Shown: in pieces, positions 51,660 to 58,483 of the stretch
Position numbering within the stretch: position 1 is the stretch's first letter
Layout of the letters: every line of letters starts with the position of its first letter
From: Clostridia bacterium
GTDB taxonomy: Bacteria; Bacillota; Clostridia; Oscillospirales; CAG-272
Length of the DNA: 58,483 bases
Assembly: GCA_017622085.1 (NCBI GenBank)
Contig: JAGARU010000012.1
Span: 1-58,483, forward strand
Direction of reading: 5' to 3'
Notes under the pieces: generated by a model
What the model was told of the DNA's origin: nothing
What the model saw: the letters and a program-made list of their open reading frames with translations, nothing else
The model's database searches: none
Position numbers and translations under genes: made by a program

Positions 51660-52992
51660 TATTTTGTATTGCCGCTAAAATAATATCCCGCTCGGAGTAG
51701 GGCACACGCCTCGATCCGATCAGCTGGTAAGGCTCGTAGCCTTTCCCAAGGAAAAGCACCGCATCCTCCGGCCGCGCCAGCGAGACCGCTTGACGGATTG
51801 CCTCACTCCGGTCGGAGATCACCGAGAATTTCTCGCGGTCCACCACTTCGGCAAGAATCCCCTCTGCCATTCGTTCCACCGCCTCAAAGCCCGGATTGTC
51901 CGCCGTCAGCAGAATAGTGTCTGCGTACCGGTCAAGGGCACGCCCAATGGGCGCCCGACGGCCGTGATCCCGCATGCCTACACAACCAAGCACACCGATC
52001 ACCCTTCCGGCCACGCGTTCTCTTACGGCCTTGAGCACGGATGCCGTTTCCTCCGGCAGGAAGGACGCGTCAAGAACATACAAAACTCCATCGTTGGAGG
52101 GGATCACTTCCATGGCCGCCACTGTGGTAGCCACTTCGGCCACCTCGACAGCACGGCGCAGAGTAGCCCCAACACTCATGCACGCGGCCAAGGCAGCCGC
52201 CAGTATGCGACCGGCATCCTCCTGCAAAAGGGGAACCGAGAATGGCCGCCCGTCGGAGAGGGAGCATACGGTCTTTCCAAATTCACGGGAGATTACGTTC
52301 ACGTCTACGTCGCCACCGGCACCGTAGGTTCGCAAAAGCCCACCGGAAAACAGCCGCCGGCGCTCCGGACGGCAAACGGTTGCTCCATCGCCCCATAACG
52401 TAGCTCCGTCCGGCGGATCGATTCGCACGCCGTAATTTACAAACCGACCAAAGCCGCCCTCCAGCGCGTGGGAGGAGAGGTGTACCACCGCCGCCCGATA
52501 CCCGTGGGCGGCTGCATCCCTCAGAGCGTGAAAGAATTCCTTCGGACCAATGGGATGCTCCGTGTATACGATCCGTCTCTCACCCATCTGATAGCCGTCC
52601 TCCAAAAGCAGGGCGCAGGGAGCTCCAAGTCTATCCAGCATCCGTGTGATCAGCCCCGCCGCAGGAATCGCCTCCCGCCCGCCGCAAACGCCGATCAGCG
52701 CAAGCTCCTTTTCGGGGTTTCCGTAAAAGGCGGCACAAAGTGCACTGTAATCCTCCGTAAAGCGTTGACTCACCATTACCGTTCCGTCGGAGGGCAGGGG
52801 CAAAAACCGATCGGATAAAAATACTCTTGCCCCACGCTCATAAGCCGCCATGGCCTCGTCCTCTGCCACCTCACCGCAAACGCATACAAGGCATCCAAAG
52901 GACCCGTTCCGCCCGGCGCGGGCAATGCCGTCGATCTGTCCACCCGGACGATCCGACAGTCCAGTTGCCGCCAAAAGCTCATTCAGCTCCAT
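51649..52992 (-). CDS. MurE-like Mur ligase homologue lacking catalytic motifs (pseudoenzyme)
   Basis: 447 residues with the order of a MurE protein: N-terminal domain, SSHALEGG (the MurE SHAL block, residues 173-180), GRVIGVLGCVGMRDHGRR (329-346), TADNPG (363-368) and GKGYEPYQLI (416-425). The key sites are changed. The Walker A position reads GVCGGREAIP (101-110) where GTNGKTT is expected. The DNPR arginine that recognises the diamino acid is Gly368. No DHLD block or carbamylated lysine follows SHAL (the region reads GDGATVCRPERRRLFS). The YAHTPD block is also lost. The frame is intact and has a strong ribosome-binding site and an extended -10 (TGCTAAAAT), so it is probably expressed. Role unknown; no other mur genes are nearby. 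Confidence 0.8.
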   Translation of the reverse strand: MELNELLAATGLSDRPGGQIDGIARAGRNGSFGCLVCVCGEVAEDEAMAAYERGARVFLSDRFLPLPSDGTVMVSQRFTEDYSALCAAFYGNPEKELALIGVCGGREAIPAAGLITRMLDRLGAPCALLLEDGYQMGERRIVYTEHPIGPKEFFHALRDAAAHGYRAAVVHLSSHALEGGFGRFVNYGVRIDPPDGATLWGDGATVCRPERRRLFSGGLLRTYGAGGDVDVNVISREFGKTVCSLSDGRPFSVPLLQEDAGRILAAALAACMSVGATLRRAVEVAEVATTVAAMEVIPSNDGVLYVLDASFLPEETASVLKAVRERVAGRVIGVLGCVGMRDHGRRAPIGRALDRYADTILLTADNPGFEAVERMAEGILAEVVDREKFSVISDRSEAIRQAVSLARPEDAVLFLGKGYEPYQLIGSRRVPYSERDIILAAIQNKKA

Positions 52993-53110
52993 AGCGCCAC
53001 CCTCCTTTCCGATTGTTTGCTATTATTTTAGCACATTCCCCGCATAAAGTACACGCTTTTTGCCAAAACTCTTTGGGTAGTTGACCAAAACAATGCAAAG
53101 TGAGGCAAAT

Positions 53111-53503
53111 ATGGGTGCAAAACGAACCTTTTCCATTTTTCTTGCCCTGTTCGGCATCGGCGGGCTGGGCTATAACGCAATCGAGCTCCTCTGGCGGGGC
53201 AGAAGCCATTGGTCTATGACCGTGGCAGGCGGCCTTTGCTTGTACATTCTTTACGGCATCCGCGCCTCCTTGCCCAAGGCTAATCCCATAACCCGCTATC
53301 TGCTTGCTACCTTGACGATCACCGCCGTGGAATTTCTCCTCGGCTGTGCCGTCAATCTGTGGCTACACCTCGGCGTGTGGGATTATTCCGGATTGAAGGG
53401 CAACCTTTTCGGTCAGGTCTGCCTCCTTTATTCCTTCTTATGGTTTCTCATCAGCATCCCTTGCGATTTTTTGTGCGGCAAGCTGAAAAAAAGTTTGGGC
53501 TGA
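53111..53503 (+). CDS. Small membrane protein, putative ABC transporter type IV (PF06541-like)
   Basis: 130 residues with four transmembrane helices. The motif VWDYSGLKGNLFGQVCLLYS followed by FLWFLIS is characteristic of the Clostridia family labelled putative ABC-transporter type IV (CmpB-like), whose real function is not known. The ATG at 53111 has GTGAGG upstream; ATG 53093 and TTG 53081 are weaker in-frame alternatives. Divergent from the MurE-like gene. Confidence 0.75.
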   Translation: MGAKRTFSIFLALFGIGGLGYNAIELLWRGRSHWSMTVAGGLCLYILYGIRASLPKANPITRYLLATLTITAVEFLLGCAVNLWLHLGVWDYSGLKGNLFGQVCLLYSFLWFLISIPCDFLCGKLKKSLG

Positions 53504-53505
53504 GG

Positions 53506-53534
53506 TAGACTTTTTCACCGGAATGCGTTATAAT
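53506..53534 (+). promoter_or_regulatory. Promoter of the ComEC-like hydrolase gene
   Basis: TAGACT (53506-53511), 17 bp, TATAAT (53529-53534). Confidence 0.65.
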
Positions 53535-53571
53535 GATACCGTAGAATAAAGACAGGAAGGATACGGTATCC

Positions 53572-54471
53572 ATGGCAAGAAAAAGAAAGACCAAAACGAG
53601 TAAAAAGCTATTTACAACAATAATAGCCATTCTGATCCTGCTCATCAGCGGCTATTTTGCAAAGGACGAGCTGATTCCCCCCACCTATGAGTTACCCGAA
53701 GGCAATATGGCCGTCCACTTTATTGACGTAGGTCAGGGCGACAGCACGCTGTTTATGGTAGAGGAAGGCGTTGTGCTGGTGGATGCCAGCGTCTACCAGG
53801 CCGGCCCCACCATCGTAGAGTACTTAAAGAAGCAGGGCGTTACCAAAATCGACTATTTCTTCCTCACCCATCCCGATGGCGACCATATTGGCGGCGCACG
53901 GGACGTGCTGGATGCCTTTGAGGTAGAAAACATCATCATGCCCGACAAATCCCACGATACGAGAACCTATGAAAACCTCCTCCTCCGGATTGAGGAATTG
54001 GACATCAACGTGATCAAGGGAGAAACCGGTAGCGTATATAACGTAGGGGATCTGGAGATAACCATCCTTTCTCCCGTCGCCGGCCATAACTACGGCAGAA
54101 GCGACAAGGATAACAACGACTGGAGCGTAGTGTTCTTAGCCCGCTTCGGTAACTCCAAGGTTATGATGACCGGTGACGCAACGGCAGAGACGGAAGAGAT
54201 CATGCTGAAAAATCACAGCACCGCCGAAATGAAGGCCGATATTTTAAAGGTAGGCCACCACGGCTCTCACTCCTCCACTACAGATGAATTTTTGGCGGCG
54301 GTTGACCCGGATTACGCCGTGATTTCCTGCGGCAAGGATAACGACTACGGCCACCCCCATACCGAGGTAACGGATCGCCTCCAAAAGGCGGGCATCACCA
54401 TCCGCATCACCAAGGATGAGGGCACCATCGTCTATATGACGGACGGAAGCCAGTGGATCACCGGACAATAA
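53572..54471 (+). CDS. ComEC/Rec2-type metallo-beta-lactamase-fold hydrolase, membrane anchored
   Basis: 299 residues. A basic N terminus and one transmembrane helix (about 13-31) precede a metallo-beta-lactamase domain with HFIDVGQGDSTLF, the metal motif THPDGDHIGG, MTGDATAE and VGHHGSHSS. These are the features of the extracellular hydrolase part of ComEC, found here as a stand-alone protein without the competence channel. Stand-alone forms may be secreted nucleases or phosphodiesterases. The substrate is not known. Confidence 0.88.
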   Translation: MARKRKTKTSKKLFTTIIAILILLISGYFAKDELIPPTYELPEGNMAVHFIDVGQGDSTLFMVEEGVVLVDASVYQAGPTIVEYLKKQGVTKIDYFFLTHPDGDHIGGARDVLDAFEVENIIMPDKSHDTRTYENLLLRIEELDINVIKGETGSVYNVGDLEITILSPVAGHNYGRSDKDNNDWSVVFLARFGNSKVMMTGDATAETEEIMLKNHSTAEMKADILKVGHHGSHSSTTDEFLAAVDPDYAVISCGKDNDYGHPHTEVTDRLQKAGITIRITKDEGTIVYMTDGSQWITGQ

Positions 54472-54476
54472 GAAAG

Positions 54477-54511
54477 AAAAGCTCCTGCGGAGACTCCGCA
54501 GGAGCTTTTTT
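54477..54511. terminator. Bidirectional terminator between the hydrolase gene and spo0A
   Basis: A 15-bp perfect stem (54477-54491 with 54495-54509) around GAC, T-run on the plus side and T-rich on the minus side. A second small GCGC hairpin follows at 54512-54523. Confidence 0.9.
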
Positions 54512-54546
54512 GCGCTTTCGCGCTATGGTAAAGGAGAAAGGGACAC

Positions 54547-55314
54547 TCACTTGTACATCTTGTATTTCAGCCGCATATTGTCCGCAATCATAGCGATAAA
54601 TTCAGAGTTGGTGGGCTTGCCACGGTTGTTTTGGATGGTGTAGCCAAAGTAAGAATTCAGCGTGTCAATGTCACCCCGATCCCACGCTACTTCAATGGCG
54701 TGCCGGATGGCACGCTCCACCCGGGATGTGGTGGTCGCATACTTTTTGGCGACGGAAGGGTATAGCACTTTGGTAACCGAATTGATAATATCGTTGTCGG
54801 AGATGGTCATTAAGATTGCCGTCCGCAGATATTGGTAGCCCTTGATATGTGCGGGCACGCCGATCTGGTGAATCACTTTCGTCACCTGCGTTTCCAGATC
54901 CTCCTCGCCTCCGCGTACCGCAGCCGAGCTCCTTGCCCGCTGAAGGGATTCGATGTGCTCGCAAAGACTGCTGAAATCAAAGGGCTTCAACAGACATACG
55001 TCTGCCCCCGCCGCCGTAGCCTCCACAAAGATGTTCTGGCTGGAGACAAGGGAAGCCACAAGAATGGCCGGTGGCCGATCCGGTGCAAAATTGGCGGTCT
55101 TTATGCTGCGAATCAGCCCAATACCGTCCAGCTTGGACAGCCATATATCGGCAATTACCACGTCGGGGTGGGAACGCAGAATCCGCGCATGGGCCTCCTC
55201 GCCGTTGGCGGCTTCTTCTATGTTTCGGTACCCGGCGCGAACCAAGGCGTCCTTTGTCGCATGGCGGGATTGTGCATTTTCATCGGCAATCAGTATTTTT
55301 GTGTTGTTTTCCAT
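54547..55314 (-). CDS. spo0A: Sporulation master regulator Spo0A
   Basis: 255 residues. The receiver domain has the acidic pair in IADENA, the phospho-acceptor aspartate in [13 protein letters not shown] and the conserved lysine in LLKPFD. The C-terminal domain has the Spo0A recognition-helix block [17 protein letters not shown] and ends [10 protein letters not shown]. Phosphorylated Spo0A turns on sporulation genes. The receiver loop after the aspartate reads WLSKLDG rather than the common MPHLDG, a mild departure. The ATG at 55314 has GGAGA seven bases before it, while the ATG at 55320 is too close to that site. Confidence 0.96.
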   Translation of the reverse strand: MENNTKILIADENAQSRHATKDALVRAGYRNIEEAANGEEAHARILRSHPDVVIADIWLSKLDGIGLIRSIKTANFAPDRPPAILVASLVSSQNIFVEATAAGADVCLLKPFDFSSLCEHIESLQRARSSAAVRGGEEDLETQVTKVIHQIGVPAHIKGYQYLRTAILMTISDNDIINSVTKVLYPSVAKKYATTTSRVERAIRHAIEVAWDRGDIDTLNSYFGYTIQNNRGKPTNSEFIAMIADNMRLKYKMYK

Positions 55315-55350
55315 GATCATTCTCCGTTCGTAAATTGTGATTGTATGGAT

Positions 55351-55379
55351 ATATTACCATAATTTACCAATTTTTACAA
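55351..55379 (-). promoter_or_regulatory. Sigma-A-type promoter of spo0A
   Basis: TTGTAA (55379-55374) and TAATAT (55356-55351), 17 bp apart on the minus strand. No clear 0A box (TTCGACAA) was seen between it and the start. Confidence 0.55.
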
Positions 55380-55559
55380 GAGCCAAAGACGAATAAAAAT
55401 TACCAAAAATTTACAGTTCGCTCTGTGCATATTACCATAAAATGGAAAAACTCAAACAATTTGCGCGGGTGCACCAAAGAAAAGGGAAGGAAAGCGTCAT
55501 TTTGTCGCTTTTCCCTGGTGGCTCAATCGGCGGTTGAAAATACAGCAACCGTTTGATGA
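55380..55559. other. Intergenic region between divergent spo0A and XRE-TPR genes
   Basis: No gene recognised. It contains one bulged hairpin (GGGA-AAAGCG paired with CGCTTT-TCCC, about 55483-55515) and a 6-bp stem CGGTTG/CAACCG (55531-55551). A short ORF in this stretch has no ribosome-binding site. Confidence 0.5.
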
Positions 55560-55588
55560 TTGCTTTTTACCCCATTCACGGCTATAAT
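55560..55588 (+). promoter_or_regulatory. Promoter of the XRE-TPR gene
   Basis: TTGCTT (55560-55565), 17 bp, TATAAT (55583-55588), 39 bases before the start codon. Confidence 0.7.
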
Positions 55589-55626
55589 GAAATCACACCG
55601 GTGAAAAACACGTGAAGGAGAACCTT

Positions 55627-56787
55627 ATGCAATTGAATTTAGGAAAAAAGATACGTGAGCTGCGTCACCGCGACGGCTATACTCAGGAGGCCGTAGCGGA
55701 CGCTCTTGGTGTTACCTACCAAGCAGTTTCCCGTTGGGAATCGGGCGGCTGTTACCCCGATATGGAGATCGTCCCCGCTTTGGCTAACTTCTTTGGTATT
55801 ACCATTGACGAGCTGTTCGGTTATCACAACGACCGAGAGAAAAAGATCGGTGCAATGATTAAAACGATCGAAGCTGTGGGGATCGAAGCCCGTAGTGACG
55901 ATGAATGGGTGGAGGATTGTCTCTCCATCCTCCGTTCCGGCTTGGCCGAATTTCCTCAGAATGAGCGCCTTTTGATCACGCTGGCACATACTCTGTCCGA
56001 GGCCGGATGGAGACGCCACAGGGAGTGGTGCTATTACGATGAGGAGGGCTACCATCAGCATAGTTATGACGTCCATAAGAAGAATGAGTATTGGGTGGAG
56101 TCCGTTAAAATCTGTGAATACTTGATTGATAACGCCAAGGACAATACCGTGGTTACTCGCGCCTTGCACATCCTCACCCTGCTTTACCGCAACTTTGGAG
56201 AAAACGAGAAAGCCGTTCGCTGCGCCAGAAGGATGCCGGAGCTGAAGAACTGCCGTGAGCTTCTACTTGCCTCCGCTACCGACGGTAAGGAAGAGGCAAG
56301 ATACGTGGGAGAATTTCTTCTGAAGTCTGCCTCGCATTTTGCCCGTCAGTTGGTGTACGGACTCATTACCAACAAGCACCATTATGAGAGTGATATGCCT
56401 ATTGAAAAAATCAAAGGAGCCATCGCGATCTTTGATTTGATCTGCGACGACGGAAATATGGGTCTGTATCACGATGATTTGATCCGTCTTTATTTGTATC
56501 TTTCCCGCGTCCAGTGGGAGCGCGGATATCACGATGATGCCTTTGCTTCCCTCGATATGGCATTGCACCACGCACGAGCCTTGGAGAACCTGTGTGACGG
56601 AGCATCTCATACGCTCACTGCTCCTTTGGTTTGTCACGTCAAGTATGAAACGGGCGGCCCGGAACGGATCGCCGCCGCTCTCCCCGATGATTGGCCCTTC
56701 TGGTGCAATCCGGATTATAGCCAGGTTGAGCAGGAGATCAAAGCCGATCCCCGCTGGCAGACCTGGGTTGAAAAAACACAATCCTGA
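55627..56787 (+). CDS. XRE-family regulator with TPR-like helical C-terminal region
   Basis: 386 residues. Residues 5-65 are a Cro/CI helix-turn-helix (YTQEAVADALGVTYQAVSRW, then GITIDELFGY). The remainder is helical with repeating pairs such as LLYRNFGENEKAVRCARRM and LSRVQWERGYHDDAFASL, resembling tetratricopeptide repeats of the kind used by peptide-sensing regulators or by Clostridia-specific XRE proteins. AAGGAG lies eight bases before the ATG at 55627. No neighbouring peptide pheromone gene was found, so the signal is unknown. Confidence 0.85.
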   Translation: MQLNLGKKIRELRHRDGYTQEAVADALGVTYQAVSRWESGGCYPDMEIVPALANFFGITIDELFGYHNDREKKIGAMIKTIEAVGIEARSDDEWVEDCLSILRSGLAEFPQNERLLITLAHTLSEAGWRRHREWCYYDEEGYHQHSYDVHKKNEYWVESVKICEYLIDNAKDNTVVTRALHILTLLYRNFGENEKAVRCARRMPELKNCRELLLASATDGKEEARYVGEFLLKSASHFARQLVYGLITNKHHYESDMPIEKIKGAIAIFDLICDDGNMGLYHDDLIRLYLYLSRVQWERGYHDDAFASLDMALHHARALENLCDGASHTLTAPLVCHVKYETGGPERIAAALPDDWPFWCNPDYSQVEQEIKADPRWQTWVEKTQS

Positions 56788-56842
56788 CCCTCCCAAAAAA
56801 AGAGAGAGCAATCCGTTTGGCACTCTCAGGTCAGAACAAACG

Positions 56843-56880
56843 AACACCACCAAGGAAACCCCTTGGTGGTGTTTTCTGTT
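56843..56880 (+). terminator. Terminator after the XRE-TPR gene
   Basis: A 13-bp perfect stem (56843-56855 with 56861-56873) around a five-base loop, followed by TTCTGTT. Confidence 0.85.
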
Positions 56881-56883
56881 AAA

Positions 56884-56926
56884 AGGCTCCCTTGTGCAAA
56901 GGAGGGGGCTGACGCCGCAGGCGGCA
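56884..56926. repeat. Two-hairpin element resembling dispersed repeats of gut Clostridia
   Basis: GGCTCCCTT-GTGC-AAAGGAGGG and a following GCCGC-AG-GCGGC make two adjacent small hairpins. Short elements starting with this GGCTCCCTTGTG pattern are familiar between genes in Oscillospirales genomes. The rest of 56927-57101 holds an extended -10 (TGCTACAAT, 57057-57065) and no gene. Confidence 0.55.
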
Positions 56927-57101
56927 GAATGATAGAAAATGCAAGTTCACAATTTGATTTTTAGCATTTTGTGTTAAACGATTGCTATTTTGCTCCGCCA
57001 CATGGAAATAAGCCGTCTATTTTGCCGAAACACTCCTGTATTACGAGCGAGGCGCATGCTACAATAAGAACAGAATAAATACACGCCGGAAAGGAGCCCC
57101 C

Positions 57102-58418
57102 ATGAAATCCAAAGCCCTGATCGCCACTCTCCTCGCCTTCCTCCTCTTATGTACCGCCTGCGGCACAATCCCGGCCGCAACTACTCCCATGCCAACCACG
57201 CCGACACTCACGACACCGGCACCGACCACCCCGCCAGATCCCTTTGCCGCACTCCGCGCAAGCGACGAATCGTGGATCATCTACGGACTCGCCGCGTATG
57301 AGAGCGACAAGTCTCCGGAGGATCTCCGTACCTTCTTTGCAAGTCCTACTAACATGGTTTATCTCACCCTTTACGACCATATGTTCGTCTATGACAGCGA
57401 GAAATCCGTTCCCGTGGCCGAGGCCTTGTTCCGCTTCATTTACGATACCTACGGTGCCGAAGCCCTGACCGATCGGGAGCGCCGCATCGAATATAAAAAC
57501 GCCTACTTAACGTCCTTGGGGCTTACCGCCGCCTACACTCAGCCTGCGGAGGTGGAGCAAATCATGACCGATATGGACTTCACCTCCACCGAGCAGTATC
57601 CCTACGTCATTACCATAGAGAATGCCACCTATTACTTTGAGGATTTTGCCGACGGCTACATCTCTCAGTATCATGCGTTTCTCTACTATAATACCACCGG
57701 CCTCCGCAAAATGATTGCCTACCTCCAAGCCGAGGGCGGGGAAGTCCTGTTCCAGACGGATCGCCACCTGAACTATTATATGACCTTCGATCAAACGCCC
57801 TACTCGGTCACAACCCCCGCCGGAGATATGAAGATCAATGATTTCTCCGCCGCTCTTCATGAGGCCGTCCACGCCATGGGAATCCATAGCGGCCCTCATA
57901 TCTGGCTGGCCGAGGGTCTTTGCAATTATTTCGGTAAGCTCATGGGCTTTAACGAGCAGATTACCGCTTCCTATATCCAAACTCTTATGATGACTGCTCA
58001 AGGCTATTACGATGACGCCGCAGCCGCAGGCAACGCCAATGCAAGGTATAATAAGGCACTCCTCGCCCTCTATCAGGAGCGAGGCGGGCAGTATACCTCT
58101 CTCGCCGATTTCGATCTCCGCCTCTTGTTCGATTGCATGGCCCTTGCCGAGATGGAGCTGGGACAGTATGCTACCATCGGGGATGCATACACGGCCATCA
58201 ATCAAAAGGAAAGCACCCACGTGGGCCGGAATCTGTCCTACGCCCAAGCCACCTCGCTTGTTGCCTATCTGATCGATACCTACGGCCTCGAAACCGTCCT
58301 TGAGGCACAAGCCACGCAAAATATTCCTGCCACCTTCGGCAAGGAATGGTTGTCTGGTTACGTTAATGCTGGATTCAGGTATTCGGTTGGAAGAAGCTGT
58401 CACCTTGCGCAGCTGTAA
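57102..58418 (+). CDS. Lipoprotein with a gluzincin-type metallopeptidase domain, C terminus probably replaced
   Basis: 438 residues. A lipoprotein signal ends at CTAC (Cys20) and is followed by a Thr/Pro-rich spacer (TTPMPTTPTLTTPAP). The catalytic domain has HEAVHAMGIH with a downstream glutamate in WLAEGLCNYF, the HExxH...E pattern of gluzincin peptidases. It should act outside the membrane; the substrate is unknown. AAAGGAG precedes the ATG. From about 58350 the DNA also encodes, in another frame, a tyrosine-recombinase segment. The last residues (YSVGRSCHLAQL) are therefore probably read from foreign sequence, and the natural C terminus is lost. Confidence 0.8.
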   Translation: MKSKALIATLLAFLLLCTACGTIPAATTPMPTTPTLTTPAPTTPPDPFAALRASDESWIIYGLAAYESDKSPEDLRTFFASPTNMVYLTLYDHMFVYDSEKSVPVAEALFRFIYDTYGAEALTDRERRIEYKNAYLTSLGLTAAYTQPAEVEQIMTDMDFTSTEQYPYVITIENATYYFEDFADGYISQYHAFLYYNTTGLRKMIAYLQAEGGEVLFQTDRHLNYYMTFDQTPYSVTTPAGDMKINDFSAALHEAVHAMGIHSGPHIWLAEGLCNYFGKLMGFNEQITASYIQTLMMTAQGYYDDAAAAGNANARYNKALLALYQERGGQYTSLADFDLRLLFDCMALAEMELGQYATIGDAYTAINQKESTHVGRNLSYAQATSLVAYLIDTYGLETVLEAQATQNIPATFGKEWLSGYVNAGFRYSVGRSCHLAQL

Positions 58419-58483
58419 CGTGCATCTGGATGAGCGTTATATTGTGGTTGATGGAAAGGGAAACAAGCAGAGGATCGTGCCGC
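58366..58483 (+). pseudogene. Fragment of a tyrosine recombinase/phage integrase, running off the window
   Basis: In the frame of 58366 the DNA reads MLDSGIRLEEAVTLR, then VVDGKGNKQRIVP. These are the box I arginine region (SGIR.EE) and the GKGNKxR motif of tyrosine recombinases. There is no ribosome-binding site, and the N-terminal part is absent, since upstream DNA is the peptidase gene in a different frame. The frame is open to the last base. It is either an integrase broken by rearrangement or the edge of an inserted element. Confidence 0.7.

Noticed and set aside
1..58483. CRISPR arrays, tRNA or rRNA genes, complete insertion sequences
   Set aside because: No regular spacer-repeat pattern, tRNA cloverleaf, rRNA core or transposase gene was seen. 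The only mobile-element trace is the integrase fragment at the right edge.

Overview
The window looks like chromosomal DNA of an uncultured or little-studied endospore-forming Clostridia member (Oscillospirales-like). The grounds are: Spo0A and SpoIIR are encoded; ribosome-binding sites are strong AGGAGG types; promoters are close to TTGACA-N17-TATAAT; the FakA/DegV fatty-acid kinase is of Firmicutes type; and short palindromic intergenic repeats resemble those of gut Clostridia. Base composition is uneven. The first 5.9 kb and a few single genes are AT-rich by eye, while the metabolic operons are GC-richer. No tRNA, rRNA or CRISPR array was seen.

Layout. 1-340: 3' end of a surface-type protein with 78-residue repeats. 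475-5895: end of a polysaccharide locus (acyltransferase, GT2 glycosyltransferase, MurJ/Wzx-like flippase, UDP-glucuronate epimerase, UDP-glucose dehydrogenase). 5923-9171: small genes (sugar isomerase, XRE regulator with a beta-repeat tail, atypical phosphoribosyltransferase, TspO). 9304-9520: a promoter-to-terminator unit whose RNA folds like 6S RNA. 9571-17549: argGHCJBDF, a complete glutamate-to-arginine operon behind a consensus promoter with ArgR-like boxes. 17617-25937: S66 peptidase, ilvE, GH31 glycosidase, oligoendopeptidase F and a NatAB-like exporter. 26043-35169: an oligopeptide-type ABC importer operon in which the binding protein, one permease and both ATPases are much larger than usual. 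35229-36104: YitT.

36142-44506 (minus strand): a complete aromatic amino-acid operon, pheA-aroB-aroC-aroE/K-aroQ-aroA-tyrA-aroF. It covers every step from DAHP to chorismate and on to prephenate, phenylpyruvate and hydroxyphenylpyruvate. Its leader has a promoter, a Phe/Tyr-rich leader ORF and two terminator-like hairpins. 44550-48567 (minus): a lipid module of DegV (FakB), FakA, a TetR regulator and an acyl-ACP thioesterase. A perfect 27-bp inverted repeat lies on the degV promoter. 48690-58483: spoIIR, a ThyX-reminiscent unknown, a CDF transporter, a MurE-like pseudoenzyme, a ComEC-type hydrolase, spo0A, an XRE-TPR regulator, and a lipoprotein metallopeptidase that runs out of frame into a tyrosine-recombinase fragment at the right edge.

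The most noteworthy items are the enlarged importer, the pheA leader, the FakAB/TetR operator, the MurE-like protein without catalytic motifs, and the candidate 6S RNA. All functional calls are read from sequence motifs without database searches.
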